Assembly: GCA_031375105.1 (NCBI GenBank)
Contig: JANMHJ010000071.1
Coordinates: forward strand, 181,599 to 245,598
Direction of reading: 5' to 3'
Length of the DNA: 64,000 nt
From: JANMDU01 sp031375105
GTDB taxonomy: Bacteria; Pseudomonadota; Gammaproteobacteria; Burkholderiales; Burkholderiaceae_C
In this document: one piece after another, positions 1-7,808 of the stretch
How the letters are laid out: every line of letters begins with the position of its first letter
Position numbering within the stretch: the stretch's first letter is position 1
Notes under the pieces: generated by a model
Database searches by the model: none
Told to the model about the DNA's origin: nothing
What the model saw: only the letters and a program-made list of their open reading frames with translations
Position numbers and translations under genes: made by a program

Positions 1-346
1 CGATCAATCCGGGCAGACCATCGACCTCGCCATGAATCAGGCGCACGCCATCGCTGTCAATCGGTATTTCAAGGCCAAATCGGCCTCTGGCCGTTATAGA
101 TTGTGCGCAGAGTGCTATGAAAAAAGGAGCATCTATGCGCTGCCCTTCATCAAAGCTCCAGACCCGTGCGCGGATTTTGCTGCTCGGGCTGAAGGCCGCC
201 CAAGCGAGAAATTTGCCTTCTGAAGACTCCACGCGCACCGTCTCGCCCGAATCTGCGCTGCCTGATGCCAAGGCGTTGTCATAAATCCAAGAGTGGCCGC
301 GCAACAAGGCGCGCTCTTTGCCGGGGCGAAGGGTGATCGTTTTCAT
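1..346 (-). CDS. rlmI: RlmI-type 23S rRNA (cytosine1962-C5)-methyltransferase, N-terminal part
   Basis: The gene starts at ATG 346 and runs off the left edge, so only about 115 N-terminal residues are visible. They begin MKTITLRPGKERALL, continue with a 'GHSWIYDNAL' segment, then 'FLAWAAFSPSSKIRARVWSF' and 'VRLIHGEVDGLPGLI', the usual PUA-domain start of RlmI-family enzymes, which use SAM to methylate a cytosine of 23S rRNA. The methyltransferase domain is outside the window. A dispersed hairpin repeat (about 80-132) is read in frame and encodes FFIALCAQSITA after 'IDAP'. The BLUF gene lies 28 bp upstream on the same strand. The call rests on sequence pattern only, but the N-terminal signature is distinctive. 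Confidence 0.85.
   Translation of the reverse strand, partial: MKTITLRPGKERALLRGHSWIYDNALASGSADSGETVRVESSEGKFLAWAAFSPSSKIRARVWSFDEGQRIDAPFFIALCAQSITARGRFGLEIPIDSDGVRLIHGEVDGLPGLI
80..132 (-). repeat. Dispersed hairpin repeat, copy 1 (inside rlmI)
   Basis: Read on the minus strand it shows TAGCACTCTGCGCA followed by CTATAACGGC, the core of the family described under findings. It lies in frame within rlmI and is translated in the same sense as the gene. Confidence 0.85.
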
Positions 347-374
347 GGCCGCTATTGTCGCGGATGTGCAGCGA

Positions 375-827
375 TCAGTTGGCTTTGATGTCGTTGACGA
401 AGCTGTCCCAGTTGGCATTGCTTAGCAGAAAATCCATGCGCTTGATCGCGGGAGCCCAAGCACTTTTGCGGCCCGCCACAATTTCTTCCTTGGCTTCGTG
501 AATCAAATCGCGCAGATCTTCACGCTGCACATAACGCATGTCCCAGCCGTCGCAGGCGCGTGCCTCCACCTCGCTGCGGTGATAAAGCTGCACAACAGCC
601 TGATGGCGTTTGTCATGTAACAAGCGCGCCCAGAGGTGATTGATCGCTTGACGCGGGCCTTCGATCAATTGCACAAACACGCCATCGGCATACATCAGCA
701 TGCCGGTAATGTGATCCATGCGGTTCAAGTCAGCAGCTGTATGCACCAATTGCTCAATAGCGAGCTCGTCCATCGGCTGCTTGGCTAAGCTGCAATACAG
801 AATTTGGTCGATTTCAAAATCCTGCAT
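375..827 (-). CDS. BLUF-domain blue-light photoreceptor protein
   Basis: This short protein of about 150 residues is almost wholly a BLUF domain, which binds FAD and senses blue light through a hydrogen-bond switch. The flavin-contacting residues expected for the family are present, numbered from ATG 827: Tyr11 in 'QILYCS', Asn35 in 'LNRMDHITG' and Gln53 in 'FVQLIEGP'. A Trp lies in 'GWDMRY', near where AppA-type proteins carry their semi-conserved Trp. A helical C-terminal extension of about 50 residues follows, with no output enzyme domain, so it probably signals by protein-protein contact. ATG 827 places the domain at the N-terminus; an in-frame GTG at 884 would add 19 residues. Neither start has a clear ribosome binding site. 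It lies 28 bp upstream of rlmI. Confidence 0.88.
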   Translation of the reverse strand: MQDFEIDQILYCSLAKQPMDELAIEQLVHTAADLNRMDHITGMLMYADGVFVQLIEGPRQAINHLWARLLHDKRHQAVVQLYHRSEVEARACDGWDMRYVQREDLRDLIHEAKEEIVAGRKSAWAPAIKRMDFLLSNANWDSFVNDIKAN

Positions 828-1028
828 TGCCGCAATAGCAGCAGGGGAATCTTTTTTTGCGGACAGTTGGAATAAATTTGCCACAGTCCATTTTTCGTCA
901 TTTGGGCGACAAACCAGAACAGGTGCGATTGAATTTCCTTCTTTTCGCTTCTTTTGGTGATGTTTTTGGCTTGAATTGGATAAAAAACAACATTTCAGAC
1001 CTAAAGCTAGGCATCAGGTCATCGCACA

Positions 1029-2024
1029 TCAAGCGGCGGCGCGGCGCTTGGCACGCGGATGCGCCGCGTCATAGGCTTTGGCCAAATGCTGAAAATCCAG
1101 CCGGGTGTAAACCTGCGTGGTGCTGATGTTGGCATGTCCAAGCAGCTCTTGCACCGCACGCAAATCTTGGCTGGATTGCAAAATATGGCTGGCAAAGCTG
1201 TGGCGCAACATGTGCGGATGCACCGCCATCGGCAACCCCGCAGCCAAGCTTCTGAGTTTGAGGCGCTGCCACACCATGGCAGGGCTCATGCGCAGACCGC
1301 GCGGGGAGAGAAACAGCGCCTGCTCGCTGCTCGGGTCTTTTTCTTCTTGCGTCAAACGACTTTTCTGACTGAGCTTGAGCTGCAGCTCACTGCGAAACGG
1401 CAACCATCGCTCAATCGCATCCACGGATTGTTTGCCCAAAGGCACCGTGCGGCTTTTGCTGCCCTTGCCCACCACATGCACTTCGCCTGCAACCAAGTCA
1501 ATATAGCCTTTGAGCGTTTGCTGGCCGGCTGTGGACGAACGAATGTCTAAATTAACCAATTCGCTCACCCGCAGGCCCGAGCCATAGAGCAACTCTGTCA
1601 AAGCCGCATCGCGGGCTTCTAACGCAGGGTTAAAGTCGTTGGCTTGTTGCAAGCCTGTGAAGCTCACCAACTGCATGGCTTGATCTACAGCCAGTGCTTT
1701 GGGCAATGGTTTGGGCTGCTTGGGTGCGCGCACATCTTGCACAGGGTTGGCAGTCATCAGGCCTTCGCGCCCAAGCCAAGTGTAAAAACCACGCCAACCC
1801 GAAAGGATGAGCGCAATGCCGCGCCCGCTGCGTCCGCCGCTGTGCATCTGCGCCACCCATCGGCGGATGTGGGCGTTGAGAACATGGTTGATCTCGATTT
1901 TGGCCTGCGCTGCATTGGCTTGCAGCTTGGTCAGATCTTCGGTGTAGAGCGCGAGGGTGCGCTCGGCGAGGCGTTTTTCGACGCGGCAATGCGCCAGGTA
2001 GCGCTGGATCAGCTCGTGCTGCAT
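1029..2024 (-). CDS. xerC: Tyrosine recombinase XerC
   Basis: XerC and XerD resolve chromosome dimers at dif. From ATG 2024 the protein is 331 residues. It has an N-terminal SAM-like core-binding domain and a catalytic domain with all expected residues: Arg152 in 'YGSGLRVSELVNL', Lys187/190 in 'VVGKGSKSR', His271 and Arg274 in 'HMLRHSFASH', His297 in 'LLGHANI' and nucleophile Tyr306 in 'TTQVYTRLD'. An earlier ATG at 2090 would add 22 residues, but that stretch is encoded by a palindromic insertion (2053-2145) and does not look like XerC, so 2024 is preferred. The DUF484 gene lies directly upstream, the usual beta/gammaproteobacterial arrangement. Confidence 0.93.
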   Translation of the reverse strand: MQHELIQRYLAHCRVEKRLAERTLALYTEDLTKLQANAAQAKIEINHVLNAHIRRWVAQMHSGGRSGRGIALILSGWRGFYTWLGREGLMTANPVQDVRAPKQPKPLPKALAVDQAMQLVSFTGLQQANDFNPALEARDAALTELLYGSGLRVSELVNLDIRSSTAGQQTLKGYIDLVAGEVHVVGKGSKSRTVPLGKQSVDAIERWLPFRSELQLKLSQKSRLTQEEKDPSSEQALFLSPRGLRMSPAMVWQRLKLRSLAAGLPMAVHPHMLRHSFASHILQSSQDLRAVQELLGHANISTTQVYTRLDFQHLAKAYDAAHPRAKRRAAA

Positions 2025-2052
2025 CGCCTGCTCTTTCGCTTCGGAAAGAGCG

Positions 2053-2145
2053 CCGAAAAATGGGGTCAGAGCAGAATTTCGACTGGGCATGAATTCACTC
2101 CGGGAAGATCATCGTCCTGAATTCTGATCTGACCCCATTTTTCGG
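2053..2145. repeat. MITE-like inverted repeat with GGGGTCAGA arms between DUF484 gene and xerC
   Basis: The left arm (2053-2080) begins CCGAAAAATGGGGTCAGA. The right arm (2118-2145) is its reverse complement with about one mismatch in 26-27 bases. A loop of roughly 37 bp with no ORF separates them. The right arm starts immediately after the DUF484 stop codon. GGGGTCAGA-type arms are often seen around IS200-like/REP-associated transposase genes, but no transposase is present here, so this would be a non-autonomous remnant. Confidence 0.8.
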
Positions 2146-2829
2146 CTAACCGCGCAGCCGAGACAGCGCCGCGCTGGTGATCTCGCCGATACGTTCCAGA
2201 AAATCTGTGCCCATCCCGGCATTGAAGCGCTGCGGATCGGGAGATGCGAGCACCAGCATGCCAAAAGCTTCGAGCGCCACGCCGGCGCGCAGGGGAATCA
2301 AAGCGAGTGAGCTGGCCAGCTCGGGTTGATCAAGCCAATTGGCTGCTTCAAAATTAGAATTCACGCCGCAATAGGGCAGCTGCAAAGAGGAAGCAAAAGT
2401 TTTTGCATCGTCGCTCACGCCGACGGCAAATTCTTCCTCTGAAAACAGGCCATTCACACCCCAAATCTTGATCGCCACCTGCGGCACCAAAAACTGGCTT
2501 TTCAGCTCATGCGTCACCGTGATCGGCAAATCCATCGCCTGCTGCGTGAGCAAGAGCGTGCGCGTCCAGCGCTGCATCTTGTCGGCGATCATCACGTTTT
2601 CGTTGCCATTGCGCACCATCTCCATGATGCGGCCTTCGAGTGATTTGATCTTCTCGCGCAGCATCTCGGCTTGGCGCTCCTGCAAGCTCACGGCGCGCTT
2701 GCCATGCTGGCTTTGCAACTGGATGGTGGAGAGTGTTTCGGCGTGGCGCTCAAAAAACTCGGGATTCGTGCTCAGGTAATTGGCGATATCGTCTTCGGTG
2801 ATCGGTGGCACGTCGTGCTGCTGAGTCAT
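2146..2829 (-). CDS. DUF484 family protein (GAF-like)
   Basis: This 227-residue protein matches DUF484: an N-terminal segment 'DDIANYLSTNPEFFERHAETL', a coiled-coil-like region rich in Glu/Lys/Arg ('QERQAEMLREKIKSLEGRI'), then a GAF-like domain ending '...LERIGEITSAALSRLRG'. The molecular role of the family is not established. Its genes very often sit between dapF and xerC, exactly as here (dapF upstream, xerC downstream, all on the minus strand), which supports the call. Confidence 0.9.
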   Translation of the reverse strand: MTQQHDVPPITEDDIANYLSTNPEFFERHAETLSTIQLQSQHGKRAVSLQERQAEMLREKIKSLEGRIMEMVRNGNENVMIADKMQRWTRTLLLTQQAMDLPITVTHELKSQFLVPQVAIKIWGVNGLFSEEEFAVGVSDDAKTFASSLQLPYCGVNSNFEAANWLDQPELASSLALIPLRAGVALEAFGMLVLASPDPQRFNAGMGTDFLERIGEITSAALSRLRG

Positions 2830-2877
2830 GGCTAGCTCCTGAATTTGTAGCAGCCATGATCATAAACTTAAATCAGC

Positions 2878-3777
2878 TCAATCAGGAATCTCTACCACGC
2901 CCTCAAACACCGTGACCGCAGGCCCCGCGAGCAACACACTGGCTGCGAGCCCTTGCATGGCAAACGGCCATTCAATCGTGAGCAGACCGCCATGCGTATG
3001 CACATCCACTTTTGCATCCAGCAAGCCCAGCCGTATTCCGGCCACGACCGCCGCGCAAGCCCCCGTGCCGCAGGCCAGCGTCTCGCCTGCGCCGCGCTCA
3101 TACACACGCAGCTTGATGGCACTGCGACTCATGATTTGCATGAAAGCCGCGTTCACCCGGCGCGGAAAAGCCGGATGCGTTTGCATCCACGCGCCCACCT
3201 CATGGACGGGCGCTGTTTCTACGTCGCTGACCACCTGCACCGCATGCGGATTACCCATGGAGAGCACTGCAACAGAAGCTTGTTTCGCTATTATTTCAAT
3301 AGCATACTGCGCAGGATTTATAACGGCTAACTGCCATTTTTGCCATAAATTTGTGGTCTGCACGGTAGCATGCGTGGCATCAAAGGGCACGTCTTCCAAA
3401 GCAAAGAATGGCGCCCCCATATCCACCGTCACGCGGCCATCGCTCTGCTCGGTGAGCGTCAAAACGTTGTTCACCGTCTTCACTCGCACCGAGGTTTTAC
3501 TCGTCAACCCCTTGCTGCGCACATAGCGCACAAAGCAACGCGCCCCATTGCCGCAATGCTCCACCTCGCCACCATCGTTGTTATGAATCGCATATTCAAA
3601 ATCAAACTCTGGCGAGGGCGCAGGCCGCACGGAAAGAATCTGATCTGCGCCCACGCCAAAATGCCGGTCACCCAAGAATTTGTATTGCGCTGGTGTCAGA
3701 TTAAGTAAGCCGTTCGTCTCATCGAGCACGACAAAATCGTTGCCTGCGCCTTGCATTTTGGTGAATTGGATTTTCAT
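2878..3777 (-). CDS. dapF: Diaminopimelate epimerase
   Basis: DapF interconverts LL- and meso-diaminopimelate for lysine and peptidoglycan synthesis. From ATG 3777 the protein has 299 residues. It opens 'MKIQFTKMQGAGNDFVVLDE' and has the two catalytic cysteines in the standard motifs: Cys75 in 'HCGNGARCFVRY' and Cys236 in 'GETLACGTGACAAVVAG'. It is somewhat longer than most family members. The surplus falls at about residues 150-166 (AVINPAQYAIEIIAKQA), which are encoded by a dispersed hairpin repeat (3287-3341) just before the conserved 'SMGNPHAV' strand. An upstream in-frame start at 3834 adds non-homologous residues and is rejected. Confidence 0.95.
   Translation of the reverse strand: MKIQFTKMQGAGNDFVVLDETNGLLNLTPAQYKFLGDRHFGVGADQILSVRPAPSPEFDFEYAIHNNDGGEVEHCGNGARCFVRYVRSKGLTSKTSVRVKTVNNVLTLTEQSDGRVTVDMGAPFFALEDVPFDATHATVQTTNLWQKWQLAVINPAQYAIEIIAKQASVAVLSMGNPHAVQVVSDVETAPVHEVGAWMQTHPAFPRRVNAAFMQIMSRSAIKLRVYERGAGETLACGTGACAAVVAGIRLGLLDAKVDVHTHGGLLTIEWPFAMQGLAASVLLAGPAVTVFEGVVEIPD
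3287..3341 (+). repeat. Dispersed hairpin repeat, copy 2 (inside dapF)
   Basis: One of the most complete copies: GCTATT and AATAGC arms around ATTTC, then ATACTGCGCAGG, TTTATAACGGC and a T-rich tail. It is antisense to dapF and in frame, encoding AVINPAQYAIEIIAK. Confidence 0.93.
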
Positions 3778-3939
3778 GCTGCGTATTATCGACTGAGCTT
3801 GAAGCTTGCGCATCCGCTTCCACCAACTTTGCACCGGAGCACACCGCCCTAGGCTATGGTCTGAACACGCTGCGTCAGTGAAGCAAAGTATGAAAGGCGC
3901 TGCTGCGACCCATCACCCAAGTGAATGGGGCTATTATCA

Positions 3940-4572
3940 ATGGGCACGTTTCATTCCACCCCATTCGCCATGAGCCGCCCCACCCTTACCGCCTTGTTGA
4001 AAGAAGTGCGCTCTTGCACTTTGTGCGCTAAGCCACTGGCACAGCTCGGCCTCACGCCGCGACCAGTCTTGCAAATCGGCGCGCACGCACGCATTCTCGT
4101 GGTGGGGCAAGCCCCGGGACGCAAGGTGTATGACAGTGGTGTGCCTTTTGACGATGCCAGCGGTGAGCGCCTGCGCCAATGGATGGGCGTGGACAGCGCC
4201 ACGTTTTACAACCCAAAACTTGTCGCCATTTTGCCTATGGGTTTTTGCTACCCAGGCACGGGCTCATCCGGTGATCTGCCGCCTCGGCCTGAATGCGCGC
4301 CGCAGTGGCGTGCGCGTTTGCTCGCAGCGATGTCCCGGGTGTCGCTCACGTTGGTGATTGGGCAATACGCCATGGCCTGGCATTTTCCGGGGCGGGCTTT
4401 GGCCTCTGTCACAGATACCGTGAAAGCTTGGCGCAGCCATGCACCCGATGTGATTCCCCTGCCGCATCCTAGCCCGCGCAACAACATTTGGCTCAAGGCC
4501 AACCCATGGTTCAGCGTCGAACTGGTCCCGGTGCTGCAAGCGCGGGTGGCGCAGCTTCTGGCCACGGCCTGA
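3940..4572 (+). CDS. Uracil-DNA glycosylase superfamily protein
   Basis: The fold-specific motifs of the superfamily are visible: 'ILVVGQAPGRKVYDSGVPFDDASG' (water-activating/uracil-pocket region), 'YNPKLVAILPMGFCYPG' and the C-terminal 'PLPHPSPRNN' that resembles the HPS-type DNA-intercalating loop. Cysteines at 'CTLC', 'FCYPG' and 'PECAP' are placed much like the Fe-S ligands of family 4 enzymes. The exact UDG family cannot be fixed by eye. Possible starts are ATG 3925, 3940 and 3970. The AhpD-like gene follows 34 bp downstream on the same strand. Confidence 0.78.
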   Translation: MGTFHSTPFAMSRPTLTALLKEVRSCTLCAKPLAQLGLTPRPVLQIGAHARILVVGQAPGRKVYDSGVPFDDASGERLRQWMGVDSATFYNPKLVAILPMGFCYPGTGSSGDLPPRPECAPQWRARLLAAMSRVSLTLVIGQYAMAWHFPGRALASVTDTVKAWRSHAPDVIPLPHPSPRNNIWLKANPWFSVELVPVLQARVAQLLATA

Positions 4573-4606
4573 TTCACTGTCCACCTCTACAACAGAAAGC
4601 TCCACT

Positions 4607-5158
4607 ATGCGCATCCCCGCCTGGAATCAAACCCTCAAAGCCCAAGCACCCGAACTCGTTGCTGCCATCGAAGCGCGGCGCGGCGGTGCGCTGATTAATT
4701 TAGACAAGGCTTTGCTCTGGAGTGAGCCACTGGCGCGGGGCTGGAATGTGTATCTCAAGGCCGTACGTACCGAGCTGCCCACAGATCGCCGCCTGCGCGA
4801 GCTGGCTATTTGCACTGTGGCTCTGCTCACCGGAGCGCATTACGAATACCATCATCATGCACCCGATTTTTTAGCAGCAGGCGGCACGCAGGCGCAATTG
4901 GATGCTCTGGCGCTGCATGTAAAGGGAAATCCGTGTTATCCCGTTATAAATACTGGATTGTCTGCTATCGAAAGTATAGTGATTCAATACGCAGCGCAAA
5001 TGACGGTGCAGGTGAAAGTGGAAGATAGTGTGTTTATACAACTACAGCAGCACTTTGACACCACGGCTTTGGTGGAGCTGACCAGCTCAGTAGCGACCTA
5101 CAACATGGTGGCGCGATTTTTGGTGGCGCTGGGAGTCAATCCTGAAGATCAGGATTGA
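4607..5158 (+). CDS. Carboxymuconolactone decarboxylase (AhpD-like) family protein
   Basis: This 183-residue protein has the CMD/AhpD-like helical core: 'RRLRELAICTVALLTGAHYEYHHHAPDFLAAGGTQAQLDAL', followed by the C-terminal helix 'ALVELTSSVATYNMVARFLVALGV'. The family includes peroxidase-coupled AhpD and gamma-carboxymuconolactone decarboxylase. The CxxC redox pair of AhpD is not present, so a peroxiredoxin-reductase role is unlikely and substrate is unknown. Residues around 111-125 (PVINTGLSAIESIV) come from a dispersed repeat copy, in frame and antisense. The gene converges with the Bug-receptor gene downstream. Confidence 0.82.
   Translation: MRIPAWNQTLKAQAPELVAAIEARRGGALINLDKALLWSEPLARGWNVYLKAVRTELPTDRRLRELAICTVALLTGAHYEYHHHAPDFLAAGGTQAQLDALALHVKGNPCYPVINTGLSAIESIVIQYAAQMTVQVKVEDSVFIQLQQHFDTTALVELTSSVATYNMVARFLVALGVNPEDQD
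4924..4980 (-). repeat. Dispersed hairpin repeat, copy 3 (inside the AhpD-like gene)
   Basis: A diverged copy. On the minus strand it reads CACTATACTTTCGATAGCAG, then TCCAGTATTTATAACGGG. It is in frame and antisense to the gene. Confidence 0.7.
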
Positions 5159-5180
5159 CCCTGGGTCTTCAGGCGCAAAC

Positions 5181-6152
5181 TCAATCGGCCTTGATGCCCT
5201 GTTCGCGCACGACCTTGCTCCAAATATCGATTTGCTTGTCAATGAAGGCGCGGGCAATTTCGGGCGAACCGCCAAGCACATCAATGCCTTGTGCATCAAG
5301 CTTCTTGGCAATGTCAGGATTCTTCAAGGCCTTGTTCACCTCTTCGTTCATGCGCTTCAAAATCTCGGGAGGCGTTTTGGCGGGAGCCAGAATCGCCCAC
5401 CAAGCGGGTGCGTCAAAGCCCGAAATGCCGCTCTCGGCCATGGTGGGCACGTTGGGCAAATCAGGGCTGCGTTTGCTGGTGGTGACAGCCAAGGGGCGCA
5501 TGCGGCCATTGTCCAGATGCGGCTTGGTGAGAAAGACCGAACCAATCGACAGCGGCACATGCCCAGCCACGGCATCTGTCATGAGCGGGCCGCCGCCGCG
5601 ATACGGAATGTGCTGCCAATCCAAACCGTTGCTCTTGCCGACCAGCGCCATTGCCAAATGGCCGAGTGAGCCGCTGCCAATGGTGCCGTAGCTCACATTC
5701 TTCTTGGCTTTCGCAGCGCTGATCACATCGGCGAAATTCTTGTAGTCACTGGCGGCATGCGTGGCCAAGACCATGGGTGCTGTGCCGATCAGAGCAATCG
5801 GCTCCAAATCTTTGCGTGTGTCAAAGCCCATATTGGGAATGAGCGCTGGGTTCACAGCATGCGTGTCAAACACGACAGCGAAGGTGTAGCCATCTGCTGG
5901 GCCCTGCGCTACCTGCGCTGTACCAATCGAGCCCGAAGCACCGCCTTTATTTTCTACAATCACGCTTTGGCCGAGCTGCGTTTGCAGGGGTTGCGCAAGA
6001 ATCCGCGCCACTTGGTCGACCGAACCTCCAGCTGGGAACACAGCAATAAGTTTGATGGGTTGTTTGGTGGGCCAAGCTTGTGCAATGGCTTGCAAAGGAA
6101 GGGCACAGGCGATGGCTAGGCTTGCCGCCCAGCGCAGCATATTTTGATTCAT
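5181..6152 (-). CDS. Bug-family (TctC-like) periplasmic substrate-binding protein
   Basis: Bug proteins are periplasmic receptors, abundant in Burkholderiales, for carboxylates and related solutes of tripartite tricarboxylate (TTT) transporters or sensing. The start is ATG 6152, preceded by a GGAGACACT ribosome binding site. A signal peptide follows (MNQNMLRWAASLAIACALPL, cleavage after AIAQA), then 'WPTKQPIKLIAVFPAGGSVDQVARILA', the family's ligand-loop start, and 'VIVENKGGASGSIGTAQVA'. The C-terminus '...FIDKQIDIWSKVVREQGIKAD' is typical. No TTT membrane genes are adjacent, so this is one of the orphan receptors common in this group and its ligand cannot be named. Confidence 0.93.
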   Translation of the reverse strand: MNQNMLRWAASLAIACALPLQAIAQAWPTKQPIKLIAVFPAGGSVDQVARILAQPLQTQLGQSVIVENKGGASGSIGTAQVAQGPADGYTFAVVFDTHAVNPALIPNMGFDTRKDLEPIALIGTAPMVLATHAASDYKNFADVISAAKAKKNVSYGTIGSGSLGHLAMALVGKSNGLDWQHIPYRGGGPLMTDAVAGHVPLSIGSVFLTKPHLDNGRMRPLAVTTSKRSPDLPNVPTMAESGISGFDAPAWWAILAPAKTPPEILKRMNEEVNKALKNPDIAKKLDAQGIDVLGGSPEIARAFIDKQIDIWSKVVREQGIKAD

Positions 6153-6252
6153 AGTGTCTCCAAAGAAGCAAGCATTGTGAGCCCAAAGCAGACACATTCA
6201 CCTCACGGAATGGCTATAACTGTTTTTGACGAATTCAAAGGATGCAAGCGAT

Positions 6253-6750
6253 TCAGCCCAGCAAATCACCAGCATCCAACGCATAGGCTTTGCCAAAACC
6301 CGCATTCAAACTGGCCCGCTGGGGCACCAGTTGCCAAAAATCAAAATCGGTGAAATCTGCATACATCTCTGCGCCAGGATGGCGTTTTAAGAACTGCGCT
6401 TTAGCCGCTGCACGCAGCTCAGGCGGCACTTTTTGCGCCTTGCAAACCACCGTGATGCGCGGATGCCGCAGCGGATCACCCTCGCCCGCTTCGCCCAATA
6501 GCAAAGAGCAGCGCGCATCTGCTTGTAGAGCGCCGTAATGCGCCGACAAACGCGAAATTAAAATCAAAGGCACGCCATCCGCATCCACAGCCAGCGACAC
6601 GCGCGAGGCCAGGGGCCAACCCGTTCCCGGCTCTAAAGTGGCCAAAGCGCCATGCATGCTTTCGCGCACAAACGCGCGTGCCTGCGAACGCGCCGCGTCG
6701 TCGGTCTCGCGAAGGACTTGCGGTTTGTCTGGTTTATTGGACAGTGACAT
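6253..6750 (-). CDS. HugZ-like pyridoxamine 5'-phosphate-oxidase-fold protein
   Basis: This 165-residue split-barrel flavin-binding-type protein has 'GALATLEPGTGWPLASRVSLAVDADGVPLILISRLSAHYGAL' and 'ADARCSLLLGEAGEGDPLRHPRITVVCKA', characteristic of the HugZ/PPOX-like heme-utilisation family. It ends 'DFDFWQLVPQRASLNAGFGKAYALDAGDLL', which matches the family C-terminus before the extra DUF2470 domain found in longer members and absent here. Heme binding or degradation is a family inference. Its first codons overlap the end of the SbmA-like gene by 17 bp, suggesting translational coupling. Confidence 0.85.
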   Translation of the reverse strand: MSLSNKPDKPQVLRETDDAARSQARAFVRESMHGALATLEPGTGWPLASRVSLAVDADGVPLILISRLSAHYGALQADARCSLLLGEAGEGDPLRHPRITVVCKAQKVPPELRAAAKAQFLKRHPGAEMYADFTDFDFWQLVPQRASLNAGFGKAYALDAGDLLG

Positions 6751-7762
6751 GCATCACCACCTGTTCGCCATCTGCAGGAGCGTCGGGCGCATCCTTGATG
6801 GCTTGCTCAAAAGCCGAAAGACGCTTATAAACCGAAATCAACTCCACAATCGTGCTCCAGCTGTTGACCAAGAATTGAAACGAACCCTCAACGCGCTCAA
6901 AAACATTGGAAATCTGCTGCATGAGCCCCAGCGTGATCGTGCCCGCGAGCAAGCCGGGCGACATGGCAATCAGTGGAATCAAGCCGCTGTATTGCAGATA
7001 AAAATAGCGTGCCACATCGAAGTATGCGTAGTGAAAAAACAAACGGAAATGGTTGCTGCGCACCTGCGTCCAAATATCGGCCAGTGTAGGCGGTGTGGCG
7101 CGTGTCGGATCATCTTCACCGAGCACCAATTCTTTTCTGTAGGCCGCTTCCACGCGCTGGTTGTTAAATTCCAGCCCCGGAAGCTTCATGCCCACCGTCG
7201 CCAGCAGCACCGTACCAAATATCGCCGACATCAAAGCCGTCCACACCAACGATTGGCTCACCGCGCCAATGAAAGGCAGCTCGGGTACTTTGGCAGAGAG
7301 CGTCCACAAAATGGGCAAAAACGCCAAGAGCGTCATGATCGAGCGCATGAAGCTCACGCCCAAGCCCTCCATGATCTTGGCAAACCGATAGGTGTCGTCT
7401 TGCACACGCTGCGAGGCGCCTTCAATATGACGCACCTTGTGCCAGTTGGCGCTGTAAAAGTTGGTTAACGCCGTGCGCCAGCGAAACACCCAATGCTTCA
7501 CGAAGTATTCCAGCATGACCGCCACACCCACGAAAATGCCCGCAATCTTGGCAAACACCAACACTTGCCCGTAAAACTCAGAGGGCGTGCTGCTACCCGG
7601 TTTTTGCAAAATGCGCTGAATGTAGTCATAGAACGAGCCATACCAGCTGTTGAGCTCCACCGTGAGCTGCACTTTGTACCAAGTTACGCCAACAATCAAT
7701 GCCCCACCCACCCAAGCCCAAAGCCACCATTGGCGGTTGCGAAAAAAAGACTGAAACATCAA
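6734..7762 (-). CDS. sbmA: SbmA/BacA-like peptide uptake transporter
   Basis: This inner-membrane protein of 342 residues closely follows the SbmA/BacA family, proton-driven importers of peptides such as microcins and proline-rich antimicrobial peptides. Recognisable segments are 'WYKVQLTVELNSWYGSFYDYIQ', 'VFRWRTALTNFYSANWHKVRHIEGASQRVQ', 'LPGLEFNNQRVEAAYRKELVLGEDD', 'TPPTLADIW' and 'AGTITLGLMQQISNVF'. Several hydrophobic spans are visible. It is shorter than E. coli SbmA (about 400), lacking the first membrane segments. It has no ATPase domain, so it is not a complete ABC exporter. It is divergent from the Nudix fusion gene with only 46 bp between them. Confidence 0.88.
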   Translation of the reverse strand: MMFQSFFRNRQWWLWAWVGGALIVGVTWYKVQLTVELNSWYGSFYDYIQRILQKPGSSTPSEFYGQVLVFAKIAGIFVGVAVMLEYFVKHWVFRWRTALTNFYSANWHKVRHIEGASQRVQDDTYRFAKIMEGLGVSFMRSIMTLLAFLPILWTLSAKVPELPFIGAVSQSLVWTALMSAIFGTVLLATVGMKLPGLEFNNQRVEAAYRKELVLGEDDPTRATPPTLADIWTQVRSNHFRLFFHYAYFDVARYFYLQYSGLIPLIAMSPGLLAGTITLGLMQQISNVFERVEGSFQFLVNSWSTIVELISVYKRLSAFEQAIKDAPDAPADGEQVVMHVTVQ

Positions 7763-7808
7763 AACGCTCCTTGTAGCAAAATATGCTTTCGATCAGCGAA
7801 TTTAACCT

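Noticed and set aside
2025..2090. Extra 22 N-terminal residues of XerC
   Set aside because: They are encoded by the inverted-repeat element, not by XerC-like sequence; ATG 2024 begins the family N-terminus.
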